The notes under the pieces were generated by a model, which worked only from the letters and a program-made list of their open reading frames with translations, was not told the DNA's origin and made no database searches. From positions 519,382,274 through 519,446,273 of the forward strand of contig CM046878.1 of assembly GCA_025667525.1 (NCBI GenBank): 64,000 bases of DNA, written 5' to 3'. How positions within the stretch are numbered: position 1 is the stretch's first letter; every line of letters starts with the position of its first letter. The position numbers and the translations under genes are program-made. Source of the stretch: Glebionis coronaria. Its lineage: Eukaryota; Streptophyta; Magnoliopsida; Asterales; Asteraceae. This document shows positions 1 through 13,433 of this stretch, piece by piece.

Positions 1-1626
1 AGATTCAGTTGGTATAAATTAAACAACCGAAAGTCCCTAATAAATTAGGTCTTTTAAATTGTGGGTTGTCTTGAATACCTTCTAGGTTCGAACTATATTG
101 AGTGTATCAATGACACACGCAATTTTCTAACCTTGATAGATCATGGAGGTAGAATTATTAAAGCTATCATAAATCAAAATATACAAATATAGTTTGTTTC
201 AACTCTTTAGACATACCATAATAATTTGGTATTCTATGAGTACTAGAATTGTGAGGCTACATCAGAATTCCACAGATAACTTAATACTCTTAGGATTAAA
301 TACTTGTCAATTTAATCGTGTACCAAATGACAATATCAATATTTTATAAGCAAGTGCATGCTATAATGTATATTTCTTGAACAATGCGAGAACCATGTGT
401 TTACAAGAAGACATGGTAGTTCAAGAATTATATGTTCATGTGTTTACAAGAAAACATACCATATCAAGTATACATTATTAGTCTTTGAATAATTCAAAGA
501 TCTTATGTTTATGTGTTAACAAGAAGACATAAATACATACTTTACGTTATAAGTCAGTGAGTAATTCAAGGACTTTATAATTATGTGTTATTAAGAAAAC
601 ATAATTATACTAACTAAAGTAATCATGAACGCAATCTCTTGAGTTTAATAGTAATTTCAAGTTAATTTTTATACTTCAAAATTATGATTATTATATCTTA
701 ACCATAATTATATTTACTAAACATGTAGTATATATATTGAAGTAGCTTTTCACTATATCACGACATTGAATGTAGTAGGGCAACACACATCTTGTGTGTT
801 CAAGTCCTAGTAGAATTATTATCTTTCTCACCTTGAGGCAAGTTAAACCAATTATATGTTGTTCCTTGCACACACATTAATATTTCTCCCACTTGTGTAA
901 GGCACAACATCATATCAAGAAGACAAATAATCACAAAACATGTTTGATTGTGTAAACAATATGATTATGTCATGGATATTATAAGTAGATTTAGAACCAC
1001 AACGTTTAATTAGGAATTGTGGATTATTATTCTATAGATAATGTTTCAAAAGGCGACATTAGAAGGGCAACATGTTATCTCATAAAATAAAATGCAATTT
1101 TATTTAAACAATGGTTGTTCATATTTGAAAGTGATAAATTATTTCAAAGCAAGTTCGAAATAATATGGGTGACTAAACAAGAATATAAATCTTGTAGCTC
1201 CCACTAAAATTGACAATATTACATGGATATTATTTCAGTAATAAATGCAACACTCCCACTGGATTTGTCAACATAAGAGATGTTACATCACCAATAGAAA
1301 GCAAAAAGCAATTTAATTGACTTCCTTATCTCTAAAAAAATGCCTACAAATATACAAGTACTTAGGTATTTGAGCAAAGTATATGAAATTCTACTTGTGT
1401 AGATGAGGGACTAGCCGTTCATGCTTTCAATTAACTTTACTATTTAGCATGCAATTCCTCCTTTATCGTCTACATAGCCACAAGGGTATTCAGCACTTTA
1501 AGGAATAACAAGAGTCCAAGAAAGATACCTAGCGAAATGCTAGTAAATTCTTTACTCTTTGCGGTTTAAACTCATACATCGTGACAAGTGCAAGATGTCA
1601 TTTATTTTGGTAGCTATAAACAAAAG
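1..1626. other. AT-rich repeat-derived flank without a gene
   Basis: No reading frame here encodes anything I recognise; the open stretches are short and lack domain motifs. The sequence is AT-rich. Short CTCCCACT stretches (around 885, 1195 and 1255) resemble the regions near Copia polypurine tracts, so this is probably old retrotransposon debris next to the SIRE-like LTR that starts at 1627. Apart from the tandem repeat at 386-625 I see no organised structure. Confidence 0.5.
386..625. repeat. Degenerate ~72-bp tandem repeat
   Basis: The phrase ATGTGTTAACAAGAAGACAT and close variants recur near 391, 435, 508 and 580, spaced about 72 bp apart. Between them is a shared stretch containing a GAATAATTCAAAGA-type motif. 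Three to four diverged copies are visible by eye. No function is suggested. Confidence 0.6.
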
Positions 1627-2463
1627 TGTAGAAACTAGAAGGGGGGTTGAATAGTTTCTTACTGATTTATCTCCTAACTAAAAATCTTTTCAATTAGGTG
1701 AGTGCCAAAACTATCTTTTACTTGAAAGCTAGTTGCATAATGATTAGGTTCAATTCTAATGCATTAACAATAAGTAATAAGTGTAATGATGTTGAATTTA
1801 AGTAATGAGTAAGGAAAGAAACAACCTAGTAGGAAGACACCAAGATTTATAGTGGTTCGGCAACGAGTCTCTATCTTCATTCCTACTCCACTCCTCGAGT
1901 ACACCTTACTCGAGATTTCCACTATATCCACAAGCTCCATTCTTGGCGGAGAAAACCTTACAACGTCGCTTACATTATTTTCCGACACTAAGCTAAATGT
2001 CAAGAGCTAATCTTAGCTAGGACCAATCTACACAACGTCGCCCACTTCACCGTTTTACGACACAAGGCTAGATGTCGAGTTCTAAATCCAAAGCTAGAAC
2101 CAATCTTCACAACGTTGCCTACTTCACCATTTTCTGACACAAGGCTAGATGTCGAGTTCTAATCTGAAGCTAGAACCAATCTTCACGACTCTTCACTTTG
2201 AAGCTAAGTGAGAACTTTACACAACACAACTACACATCACTTTATAGTTTAGTGAGAACTCACAACACACAACCACATCACTTTATAGTTTAGTGAGAAC
2301 TAACACAACTTATTACAACTCAACTAAACCTATCCAAGTACACACATGTAGCTTGGATCTACACAACATAAATCCAAGCACACACATATGCAAAGGATTT
2401 ACACAACTCTAATCCAAGTATTTACATATAGCTTGGATGAACACAACTAGTCCAAGTATTCAT
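1627..2463 (-). mobile_element. SIRE-like Copia LTR, distal part (split by Copia-1)
   Basis: The plus-strand edge is TGTAGAAACTAGAAGGGGGG, so on the minus strand the LTR ends in CTACA. The GGGGGGTTGAAT motif is one I associate with SIRE-type Copia LTRs. The LTR is interrupted at 2464 by Copia-1 and resumes at 38081, ending at 38853 next to a polypurine tract. Removing the insertion gives an LTR of about 1.6 kb. The partner LTR is not in the window, so the TSD of this outermost element cannot be checked. The SIRE label is an inference from the PPT context and LTR style. Confidence 0.6.
1955..2190. repeat. ~75-bp tandem repeat inside the SIRE-like LTR
   Basis: ACAACGTCGC or ACAACGTTGC recurs near 1962, 2035 and 2109. 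Each copy is followed by a CACTTCACC-type block, then AAGGCTAGATGTCGAGTTCTAA, then AGCTAGAACCAATC. This makes about three copies. A second, shorter duplication (CATCACTTTATAGTTTAGTGAG near 2235 and 2277) and repeated AATCCAAG/CTTGGAT blocks follow, so the LTR end is built largely of small tandem repeats. Confidence 0.65.
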
Positions 2464-2762
2464 TGTAGGTTCTTAGTTTCTTAGGATTGTGCAAGTGTAA
2501 TTATGATCTAAAGAAGGGAGAGGAATGAAGAACTAGAGAGGAAAAGGTAGAGAGAGAAAGGATAAGATGGAAAGAAATATGAAATGAATTCAACAACTAA
2601 TCACCAACCCCTCCTAACATGTTAGGATGAGGTATATATAGCCCACCCTACATGTGGGCTTGATGGGCTATATTGTTTACATATTGGATCACGAGCCCAA
2701 CCTACGTATATATAGTTGGAGTGACCGATCCTTTCTAAATATGTAAAAACAAATTTCCATCA
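2464..2762 (-). repeat. Copia-1 3' LTR
   Basis: Plus-strand start is TGTAGGTTCTTAGTTTC and end is AATTTCCATCA. It aligns along its whole length with 37782-38080, with about 22 substitutions. A TATATATA box on the minus strand lies near 2635. One terminal base has decayed (CCATCA against CCAACA in the 5' LTR). Confidence 0.9.
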
Positions 2763-2773
2763 ATCTCCCCCTA
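2763..2773 (-). other. Copia-1 polypurine tract
   Basis: On the minus strand this reads TTAGGGGGAGAT directly before the LTR, the usual plus-strand priming site of plant Copia elements. The same motif sits at 41606 in Copia-2. Confidence 0.85.
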
Positions 2774-5600
2774 AGGGAGGTCACTCCAAGTTACAATGTC
2801 CTAAATAGTCTATAGCTCATGCTCTATGCTAACAATGATGTGACCGAGACATTCTTTGGAAAAACATATTTCTAACAATCTCCCCTAAGGGAGGTCACAC
2901 CATTTTACAAAATCTTAAACCTAGCATACTATGCTTGAGTCTTCGATCTTGTTCTTGTGAATACGCAGATGAGATCTTTGACTTTAGTCTTGAGCATATT
3001 TCCTTGTCTTGACCTTGTGCATTCATCACTTGTGATATTCGCCTCCTCGTGACTTCATGTTCTACATACTTATACCTTTAGAATTTTTGAAAGCTTCAGA
3101 GTTTGATACATCGGAAGACTTAAATTTTAGGCTTTCTTAAATTTGTTGAAGTCTAAAGTGCAAAAAGTATAAGCATGTGGGGATGACTTCTTCTGGATTG
3201 TAAACCGCAATGCCACCTTCTTGTTACTCTACATAAGACAGTTAGCAACAAAACATATACACGAATGAAATGGCCTTGAACATTTCATTCTAATTCGGTA
3301 GCATTAGAATATCGTACTTGTGGCAGGTAGTTTCAATTAAGAACCTCCTTTACAAGATTTCACGGGTAAACCCTTTCTCTTTATTCGACCATCCATAGTT
3401 GACTGCGAACATAAAGAGTGAATCTTTTGGATAAAAATATCCGCATGATTTGAAGCCGTCAAATCCGATTCCTGGAACAAGTTTGATTTATTAAAGAATC
3501 CCACCATCGTTGTTTTCCAGTTGTCACGAACTTGATTCATATAGAATCTTGCAAGTTACCTACCAAGTGCTGTTTGATGTTAACACTATGAGGATTTCCA
3601 CTCATCACTGTGAACACTATAGAATGTCACTCTGAGTGTTCTGGCAAGATCACTAAGATATTGCGTAGAGGCCTGAAACGTGTTTAAGTTCAGTTAAGAA
3701 TTAAACCACTATTGCTAACAGTTATCACAAGTTTGATTCATAAAGAATCGCACAAGTCACCTACCATAAGCTTTTTGATATTCTCTCAAGAAGGATTTCT
3801 ATCTTCATTGTAAATACTTTCGTATTACTCGGATGTTTAGGCAAGATCATGAAGATTTTACGTAGGACTCTTAATATTTTTCTTACTTTTCACAGTGTGT
3901 GAAGAAGCAAGGAATTATGAAAGTGTGTCCTAATGAGATATTTGATGATCTCAAATGGCTCTAGACTCGATCGTGCTTTTTGGAATTTTAGTGATCTGAG
4001 GTTGGAGAGGAGTGCGACCATTTCAATACCAATTTATTCGAAGTGAATTAGTCAATAGATAATGCGTTGTCTCCGTGTGATTAAAACAAATATCTTTTGA
4101 GAGATACCTGATTTAGCTGGGATGGGTTGTGCATTGCATCACTGGGTCCATGATGTATTATCTTCAATATCAAGCATCATTAAAAATGATCTTAATAGCA
4201 TATGTATTGACCCGGTTTCTGCCTAAGGTTGTAAAGAGGGCTTCTTTCTTTACACCCTTTATCTTTACAATTATTTTTCATTCTTCAACCCCTCCAATGC
4301 TTACCAATACGTCATAACTAGCACCTTGTTGTGATTGTTCTAGTGCTAACTTAAGTACTTGGTCGGCATTCAGCTACATTCACAAACTTTCTTAATCTTT
4401 CCTAAGGACTACTATTTCTAGCTATGGAATGTCCTTGGGAAGATTCCTCCGGTTCTAGAGGAATCATTGGACTTTAACCTATCCTACCATCCTTATGTCA
4501 CCATAATCTTCACCGTCGTGAATATAGATGTTTTGGGTAAGTGTATGTCACCATGAAATCCATTTTGATATCCAAATCCATTTTTCTCCCCCTTAACATA
4601 TGCCATGATATCCGAAAACATTTCACACATGTCGGGATGAGCTATCACGTTAAGTCAAACCATTTGTGATTAATCATTTCCCATATTAAATCATATTTTC
4701 TCCCCTATATTAAAAATATTAACCCAATTGATGTTTTTAATATCAATTGATTTAATAGCATTTTAAGAAAATTTGGGAAGAAAAATGCAAATCCAATTAT
4801 CTTCATGATTTTCACAAGATCCCCTTCAAATTAATAAGGATGTACTTGAAACATATATTAAATACCTTTTAAACACAAGTGTAAGGTACTTATCACATGC
4901 AAAACGATCATATATGATAATGTATTCACAAGATTAGCAATTTACGAGGTTGGACCTGAATGATGGAGAACATCATATGATAGAATCACATGGTTCTTGT
5001 TCACGAATGTTGGTCACCTCGTCACGTCTAAAGTTATCTCTTGACACCATGTGTACTATTGATATCGTTGTCTTGACACCAATATGTGAACTTGGCACTT
5101 TCGACATCAAAGATTCTGAATGCTGGACAATTGCTCCCCCTTAATTGTTGACATGTGTTCTATTGAAAGAGTTGTAGTCGCCGTTTGAGTAGTCGCATCA
5201 TCTAGTATGTAGATATCAACTGTAAATTGCTACGGTTGGTGGAGATGATAACTTCATAAAAACAAGATTTCTCTAGTTTTAAAAAATAAATGCACTGACA
5301 CGTACATATATTCGTGTTAGATTGTGTTATTACGTAAACACAATCCCTTACATGGTTATAAAGTAAACCATGCCCGAGAAAATTAATTCCCGTTGTTGAG
5401 TCAAAGCTTTCCGGTGAAATGCTTGATTTGAGTATGAAAAGCGGGTTACTATCAAAAATAATAGCAAGCCATTTTGAGCATGTTTTAAAACATTTGAAAT
5501 TCTGCTCGAACTTTATTTACAACCTCGTGTCATTATTGAATGACATTTCTAGTATCGTAAATATTATCGATTCCAGAAGACATGCTCTTTTCAGCAAAAC
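2774..5600 (-). other. Copia-1 3' noncoding region, accessory cassette missing
   Basis: From 2774 to about 4960 this is collinear with 41617-43860 of Copia-2 (shared blocks include CTACCAAGTGCTGTTTGATG and TATGTATTGACCCGGTTTCT). From about 5165 to 5590 it is collinear with 49400-49815 of Copia-2. Between them Copia-1 has only about 200 bp, where Copia-2 has about 5.5 kb holding its accessory ORF and leader. No domain-bearing ORF is visible. A plus-strand open frame at 4129-4317 has a homologue at 42964-43194, antisense to the element. Confidence 0.7.
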
Positions 5601-7015
5601 ATTTTTGAACACACAATTTTGAAGATTTAGAAAAACCTTTTGAGAAATTCTCGAAAAATTGTGTTCAATGTTTTGAAAACCAATTACTTGAGCTTAAGAT
5701 GTTGAATATCTTACAAAACGAGATCAAGTCCAAAAAGTTGTAAACTTCCCGTTGTGAGGATAAGTTTATCATCGACGATAAACTTTCCATTTAACTGAAG
5801 AACGAGTCCTAAGTTGACATTTACTTAGAAGTCATTTTCATAAGCTTGAAAAACTTTTGAATGTTTTAACATAAAACTCATGACCAAGAAAGATGAATTT
5901 CTCGTTATGAGGAGAAGTTCTGTTATTTAAAAGATACACTTTCTTTTTTGAGCTTAAAACTTGGAATGTCTTAATACAAGCTCATGACCGAGAAAGATGA
6001 ATTTCCTGTTAAGAGGATAAGTTATCATTAAAGATAAGCTTTCCTAAAATTTAAGTCCGAGTTACAGTCTGATATTTAACTATAGGTCATTGTGCATGAG
6101 CTTAGAAACTTTGAATGTTGTTAATATTAGCTCATGCCCGAGAAAAATTAATTTCTCGTTGTAAGGATAAGTTTATCATCGGCGATACACTTTCCTTTGT
6201 TTGAGGTCCGGGGCATAATTTCAAATGTGAGTATACGCCATTTACACGAGCTTAAAACTTTTGAATAGTTTTAATATAAGTTCGTGTCCGAGAAAATTTA
6301 ATTTCTCGTCAATGAAAATAAGTTTATCATCGGCGATAAACTTTCCTTTCTTTGAAGCGCGGGTTACAATCTGACAAGTGACTGCAAGCCGTTGTGCATG
6401 AGCTTAAAAACTTGGAATGTTTTTAATATAAGATCATGCCCGAGAAAAATTAATTTTTCGTTGTGAGGATAAGTTTATCATCGGCGATAAACTTTCCTTT
6501 AGTTGAAGATCGGGTCATCGTCTGATATTTAACGATGAGCCATGTACACGAGCTTAAAACCTTTGAATGGTTTTAGGATAAGCTCGTGTCCGAGAAAACA
6601 TAATTTCTCGTTAATGAGGATAAGTTTATCATCGGTGATAAACTTTCCTTTCTTTGAAGTTCGGGTCATCATCTGATATTTAATGATGAACCATATACAC
6701 GAGTTTAAAACCTTTGAATAGTTTTAAAGTAAACTCGTGTCCGAGAAAATTTAATTTCTTGTTTTTGAGGATAAGTTTATCATCGACGATAAACTTTCCT
6801 TTATTTGAAGTACGAGTCATCGTTTGAAATTTAACAATGAGCCATGTACACGAGCTTAAAACCTTTGAATAGTTTTAATTTTAGATCGTGTCCGAGAAAA
6901 ATTAATTTCTCGTTTGTGAGGATAAGTTTATCATCGAAGATAAACTTTCCTTTCTTTGATGAACGGGTCACAGACTGTGATTTGTCTATGAGCCATATAC
7001 ACGAACTTAACTGCA
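5600..7015. repeat. ~150-bp tandem repeat with two hairpins per unit
   Basis: About nine units, with the phrase GAGCTTAAAAC(C)TTTGAAT near 5665, 5840, 5955, 6095, 6245, 6398, 6550, 6697 and 6848. The later units are the most regular, at about 150 bp. Most units carry two inverted repeats: CGAGAAA-loop-TTTCTCG, and AAGTTTATC-6 nt-GATAAACTT with a TCGGCG-type loop. Copia-2 has essentially one unit at 49560-49830, just downstream of pol, so Copia-1 has expanded it. It might have a role in RNA structure or packaging, but nothing in the sequence proves a function. Confidence 0.75.
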
Positions 7016-7057
7016 AATCCCCTGAGATACTTGTTTCTCTAATATCAGCTTCTTTTG

Positions 7058-10000
7058 TGTGAGAACCCGTAATTTCTGAGGTATTATTTTATCCGATAAA
7101 CTCATATTTTCAATAAAATAATAATTTCGTATTATTTTAGTTGACCGAATCGATTTATTTCGCAATATTCACCGTTTAGTAATGATTATCCATTTTAATG
7201 ATCAAGGAAGCCACGTGTCCGTAAAAGTTTATTCGATCATGAAATTTTATCATTTCACATGTTTAACAAGATTTATGCGAGTTTCGTCATTTCAAGTTAC
7301 ATTTTTATCCAATGTCGGGCTAGGGACCAAGAACAACCAACGAACCATATGCATCTATCAAGTTAACCATATGTAAAATTTTTTTACTTACAATATTTTT
7401 ACATCATTTACAAAAAAAATAAATATATAATTTACTTACACTAATTTATAAACAAAACTCTAAACCAAACACCCTCTTTAAATGGTTTAAGCTCCAACAA
7501 AACCAAATACCAAACACCCTCCTACTTAAACACTACAAAATAAATAAATAAATAAAAATATGTACAAAATGTGTTGACCTGTACAAACAAAAAAAAACAT
7601 ACAGTGAACAAGTTTTCACCATCTCCCTCTCCATATGTGACGCCACCACCACCTCTTCTTCCACCATTTTCACCTACTTCCAATCCTCAAATCCATAAAC
7701 TAAATACACCATCTTAAACCCCTTGAAAACCTCTACATATTGATATAAACAAAACCCTACATGCATCACTTTTAAAAAATACGAATTTTGTGAAGATTTT
7801 GATGTTACAAATGGGTTATTAAGGTGTTTTTACAAGGATTTAAGCAAGAAAACAAGTGGGTTCAATCAAAAACGACTTTGGTGTCTTGTTGGGGTCTCCT
7901 AGCCGCGGCCTAATCTCAAACCCATATGGGTTTTGAGTCTTGAATCATCTATTTCAATTACTAAAGTGTTGGGTACAATCTAAACCCCTTTCTCTTAATT
8001 ATTTCATGGCTTAATTCGTTTTTATTGATTTGCTTAAATGGGTTATCGATATAATTGTTTAAAAATGGTTTATATAGATGAAACCTACTGATTTTAAATC
8101 ATATATATGTTGGTGGTGATTAATTAGGGCTTGTTTAGGGTTTGTGAATTGATTTTGATAATGAGGTAGTGATTTAGGAACCAAAAATGTGTTTGGAAAA
8201 GTTGCTATTTTTCTACAGGTCATGCCCGAATTTTTAGAAACCTACAGGTCCAAACACCTTTGAAAATAGATGGGATTTTGAATGTAGTACATGTGTCGAG
8301 TTGGCCATCCAATGGAAGTGTCCGGATGAGTAAATGGCGCCCTTTTTACTAAAATGGGTCGAAAATGGGTGTATGGTTAAAAACGTGTGAGTAACCTTTG
8401 GTAAAAGTTTATAATGGGTACTTTGACATTTTACATCAGTAATATGGTCAAAAATGGATCATCTCCAATTGGAATTTTTATAAAAGCTATTGTGGTTATT
8501 TAATTGTAATTTTTACGGCTAGAGTCAAAACTGTCTTCGCAAAGTCTGAAATGTTGGCTGTCACTAAAATGCAGGTTCTCAGTGATTGGAAAACTTTTAA
8601 AAGGTCTAGTTTAGATTTCTTGAAAGCTTATAAAATTTGTGAAATTTTGATGGGTGTCTCACCTCTGTAGCTTTTGTAGATTTTTAGTTATGATTTTTAC
8701 AAAATGACCTATTCAGAATCTTGGTTTTTGGAGCAAGTATGTATTGGGAAATCTAGTTAAACATTGATTTAGAGTTTAGGCAAGTGAGGTTTATTGTTCT
8801 AAACACCTAAGGGCATGTAATTACAGTAACTTAAGGTTGGTTAAGTCAAAAGAACAAGAGATTAACAAATTAGAGCAAGCTTGCAAGCCATAGTGATCAC
8901 CATGGACCGTAAAACGTTTATAAGTGAAAAGTGTTGTGTTTATCGTGCATACACTTGAAAAAGAGTATTTTGGTTCAACATAGACTTTGTTAAAAGTGTA
9001 AAACATGTTCAAAGGCATGAAGCCTTCAAATATATCATGAGATAGATCATAAATCTTTTATTTAACTCAAGTATTCTCATACAAATAGTAACTCGCATAT
9101 ATTTTCCATGTCTTGTCTAGATCATTGCAATCGTTGAGTGGTCATCCTTGAGAAATATATATTTTCCTTGATCATTGGCATTCGATTACTACGGTGAGTA
9201 CATAGCCCCCTTTTTACATGTTACGTTTACTTAAACCACGGGGTGAGAAATACACATCCGTGGAACACATTCATTACTTTTTACTTGTATGCTATTCGAG
9301 AACTGGTATGCTATCCTGAATTCATGTAATACATATTATTTCTTAGTACTTGCCATAAGTCCCCTTCATGAACCGTTAGTTATTCATTACTTGCAAAAAG
9401 CGCGAGTGTTATGGGTGGATCCATCGGGACTGACAATCCCCGTCCTTTGTGTTGCGTGACGCATTATACTTGAAGTATTACAGGTGTTTGGCAAAAGCAC
9501 CTACTCTTAGGGGCCAATTGATACGTTAAGGCTTCGGTTACATGATACTAGGCAATAATATACCCCGATTCCTATGATGATCCCATAGTTATCAACAGTG
9601 TTGCTATAAATGCTTTTTCCTAAAACTAATGATGTGTTCCATGTTATTTACAATACAAAACCTATGATATTCACTCAACAATTTTGTTGACAGTTTACAT
9701 GTTTATTTCTCAGGTAATTAAGCTTAGTATCATGGATGGGAGCTCGTGGAACTGCGGACATTCGGCTGCTTCTGTATTTATTTGTTGTCATGCTTGCATT
9801 ATCATAAAATTTATTTTGTAGTATTCATGGGTAAATCTCATAAAAGAGTAAGTTTTGGACAACTTTCACCATTAGGTGTTTATGGTAAAACTTTGACTTG
9901 AATTGGAGCATATGCGCTTCCTTTGAAACCTTATTTTAATTTGGGACCTATTTATATTAAATCTTCCGCAAATCTTTGATTTATTTAAAATTTTCCGTAA

Positions 10001-10125
10001 GGATTATTAGGTAAAACAGGTTTAAATGTCATATTACGGCCGTTATATTGCAGTTTTTCTAAACTTCTATACGTGGCACCCTCTTGTGACTCATGTAGGA
10101 CCTACCTAATTTTCGGGGTGTTACA
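7058..10125 (+). repeat. Tekay-like 5' LTR
   Basis: A complete 3068-bp LTR, followed by T and then TGGTATCAGAGC. It contains no long ORF. The run of A around 7421 differs in length from the right LTR. The block CGATTACTACGGTGAGTACATAGCCCCC near 9185 and TTTCTCAGGTAATTAAGC near 9705 have counterparts in the 4.4-kb solo LTR near 36455 and 36955, so the two LTR families are related in organisation. Confidence 0.9.
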
Positions 10126-10127
10126 GT

Positions 10128-10139
10128 TGGTATCAGAGC
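10128..10139 (+). other. Primer binding site, initiator-Met tRNA type
   Basis: TGGTATCAGAGC lies two bases after the LTR end. It is complementary to the 3' end of plant initiator methionine tRNA and is the standard PBS of chromoviruses. Confidence 0.9.
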
Positions 10140-12394
10140 TTCGGTTATAGTGAACTAAGAGTCTTTTAAAACTTGGTCTATAACCATAAAAAGTTTTCAA
10201 ATGATTTCTTGAGTCTTAGTGTCAAATACAGAACGTGTCAAGAATTGTCAGCATCCACGGGTAACTCTCTAATCCTTACTTACTTGATTATTACTTGTAT
10301 TGCTTTTACCTTGAGATTATTGCACTGATTACGTATTGCATTACTACTTGAATTACATTTACATTGATTTACTTTGAGATTTATATGTTACTACAGTACT
10401 CGTTACTCTACTTTCGTATCCTCACGCGCCGTATTTGCTTTGATCATTGTTGATCATGAGGATTTTATTGACCATCATTGGCTTGGTCAATTTTGGCTTA
10501 AAGCCTTGGAACAATTTTGATCGTATCAAATTCTTTTTGGATTTCATATCCCTCTACTTGATCCTTTTTATGTTACCGTTCGTATAACACTTTGGGTGTT
10601 GTGCGGTTTCGTCTATTGGTTTATGGACCAACTTATTCATTTATTTCTCCGACTTCATGTTGTGGCATTGCTTTGGAGCGTCATCGTGTTCTTTTGACAC
10701 ATTTTGAAATTTACTTTTGGTACCGTACCAAATTCTATCATGAGTTTCCATACTCTTTTTGTTAATCCTCCGGGTTTTGATTGCATGACGCTTGAGCATT
10801 CCTCGAGTTTGCGTATTTAATTTTCCCTATTTTGAATTATAACATTTAGCTATATTCCTGAATCGTCATCGTTGTCTTACGACCTCCTCGCCTAAGATAT
10901 GTTCGTCGATTGTACTATGATTTTACTACATAATTGTAACTAAAACGTTTACTAAACTTGATTTCTTACTACATGACTTGAAACACTGTTGAACACCTAC
11001 ATTTTAATATTTGAACTTGATTACATTATGCATCGTTTTACCATATTCTCACATGGTGGTTTTCTTGAAATAATTTTATGAAAATTCCATAAGGTCCGTT
11101 TGGATTAATTATCCTTTGACAATTTAAGTTTCATGAGATACGCTAGACACTAATTATCACCTTAAAAAGGCGTTAGTATACTAAGTTAAACAAATTGGGA
11201 TGTTTTCGTGACATATGTAACAAATAAATTAGTGTTTGGTTGAGACTTTTTGATGTCTCGAAAAATATGTTTAATACATAAAATTTGCGAGCTTAATTTG
11301 GTCGTGCTAAGGTTATTGAAACTAGTTTTACCCTTGGAATTACGATAAGGATCGTTTTTACGAACGTTTTGATATATGGCACGATTTCTAACCCTTAAAA
11401 ATGAATATTTTGCGGCCATTTGAAAATTTGAAAATCGTATATTTTCCAAACAGCAATTGCGAAAAATTTATGGCTGCAGAAACTTTATCGCGAAAAACGA
11501 AGTCCTAGATTTTTAAAAATCTGTATTTTTATTTAATGGGTATATAAATCTTATTTAGACGATCGTTTTGACATAAAATAGGACTTCTAACTCCTAAAAA
11601 CGAACATTTTAGAGCCGATTCAATTTTTGAAATTTCATATAAAAATTCAGCTATTACGTTAAATTAGTTGCTGGTGCAGTTTTCAGCGGTTATTTCGAGC
11701 ACTTTAGAATCTGTTTCGGCCTTCCGGCGAAACATGAAAGTTGTTCAGAATGCCGTGATTAGCTTACCGCGAGAAAATCGTAGTCTAAAATGCGTGTTAA
11801 CGTGTCAAAAATCTAAAGAACAATATATAATTTCATTTTATGTATGTTTCCATCAGATCTGATGTGGGGACATTTTCGTCATTTTCTGTAAATATTCGGG
11901 TTTCGTGTAAAACTGAAAAGTTATTCGTTGGATCGTTTTACTTCCCCAACGTGGCTTGTTGAGTCAAAAAAAAAAACGTTGTTAACTGGTCTAAAATTCA
12001 AAGTTATTATGTGTTTTTCTTAATAATGAAAATGTAGTTTCGCATACCCCTGCAAATATTTGCATACCCGTGAAAGGGGAAATTTGGTCATCTTCTATTG
12101 AATTGCAAATCTTGGCTACAACTAAAAGGTTATTTAAAACGATATTTAAGCATAAAGACGGTACTCATACAAACGAAATTGAAATTCATCTTTACGAGAC
12201 AATGTAAACTCCTTTATCTTTTTAGACTTTCCAAAATTGAAAACTTCCCTACAATAGATACTTTCAAAAAAATTGGAAACCCTTCGAAAATTAAAAATTT
12301 TCATGAACAATGGTACAATTTGGACGTGACATATTGGACAACCTTTTTGAGGACATCGATTCTTTTTTTTGACCGGCGATCATTCGTCTGCTGG

Positions 12395-12745
12395 TCCATT
12401 TACTTGATTTCTTCGAGCTTTCTTGATTTACTTACCACTTCCTTGGATTTCTGTTACGTTCTTGATTTCTATTGAACACCGTACTGATTTCCATTGCACT
12501 CTTGATTTCTATTGAACTCTTGACTACTATCGCATTATTGGTTTCTATTGAATTCTCATATTACTACTGCATACATGATTTCTATTGTATTTTCGATTCT
12601 ACTATTATACTCTTGATCTCTGTCATTGCATTCTTGACTTCTACGATTGCATTTTGGATTACTACTATGTTCTTGAATTCTATCATCTCTTCGGTTTACT
12701 ATTACTTGAATTACGATTTCTATTGCATTGCCTTGAACTCCTGTA
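12395..12745 (+). repeat. Degenerate pyrimidine-rich short-period repeat
   Basis: Variants of CTTGATTTCTATTGCATT recur about twenty times at a spacing of roughly 15-20 bases, with little order beyond that. The long open frames across it are low-complexity translations (Leu, Ile, Tyr, Ser) and I do not regard them as genes. Confidence 0.5.
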
Positions 12746-13293
12746 TTTCTATCCTTGTGTCCTTCTTGTCTAAACCTTCTCGTTCATGGATCTGAAATAT
12801 CTTGTTATGCAAATTCTGACTGAACCCTTGTGTTGACTTGTGTATTGCCATTCGCTCTCTATCGCTTGAAGCCGTGATTGACAATTCTCCTCTTCGTATT
12901 CTATCGCCATTGATACCCTCTATTTCATGATGTTTCTGATTAAACCTCTCCAAAGATTCTATCGGATTGTGATTCATTCAACCATTCTTTTGTGAACTAC
13001 CCTTTTGATATTCTTGTGCAACCCACTCAGTGTTTTACAAAGTGAATATGATGTCACCCTAGAGAATGTAACATATTACTGTTTCACCAAGTATATTTAA
13101 TTCTGTCTAAGGAAAACTTAACTCTGCTATCATTTTACGAAACATTTCACTTGAGCTTTAATAAATGATTATCCATTTAAAACTGTCTACAGATTTTCCG
13201 GGGAATTAAATAACTACTCTATTATGAAAGATCTTCAAAAAGATTGTTTGATTTCTATTCTATGAACATTATGATTTATACATTGAATTATAA

Positions 13294-13433
13294 TAAAAAA
13301 AAGGGGGGTTGACGAAGCTGAGCATTGCATTGCTGCGCCTAAATTATTCATAGTTGCGCGCCTGTGTATAATTTAGATGGAGCCATGCACGGTTGAATAG
13401 TAGTCACCACAAAAAAAAAAAAAAAAAAAAAAA
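13294..13433 (+). mobile_element. Candidate poly-A-tailed retroposon (SINE-like)
   Basis: A GC-richer segment of about 100 bp ends in 25 A residues (13411-13435). It is flanked by the direct repeat AATTATAA (13286-13293 and 13434-13441, the second copy sharing its first As with the tail). Inside is an inverted repeat, TAAATTAT with ATAATTTA and a loop of about 20 bases. I see no clear RNA polymerase III A or B box, so it may be a fragment or an unrelated retroposed RNA. Confidence 0.3.

Noticed and set aside
10128..10139. PBS region as a tRNA gene
   Set aside because: Only the 12-base complement of a tRNA 3' end is present; no cloverleaf or A/B boxes follow.
12098..12795. Two open frames of 125 and 107 codons as genes
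   Set aside because: They are low-complexity translations of a pyrimidine-rich short-period repeat inside a decayed element, in overlapping frames.
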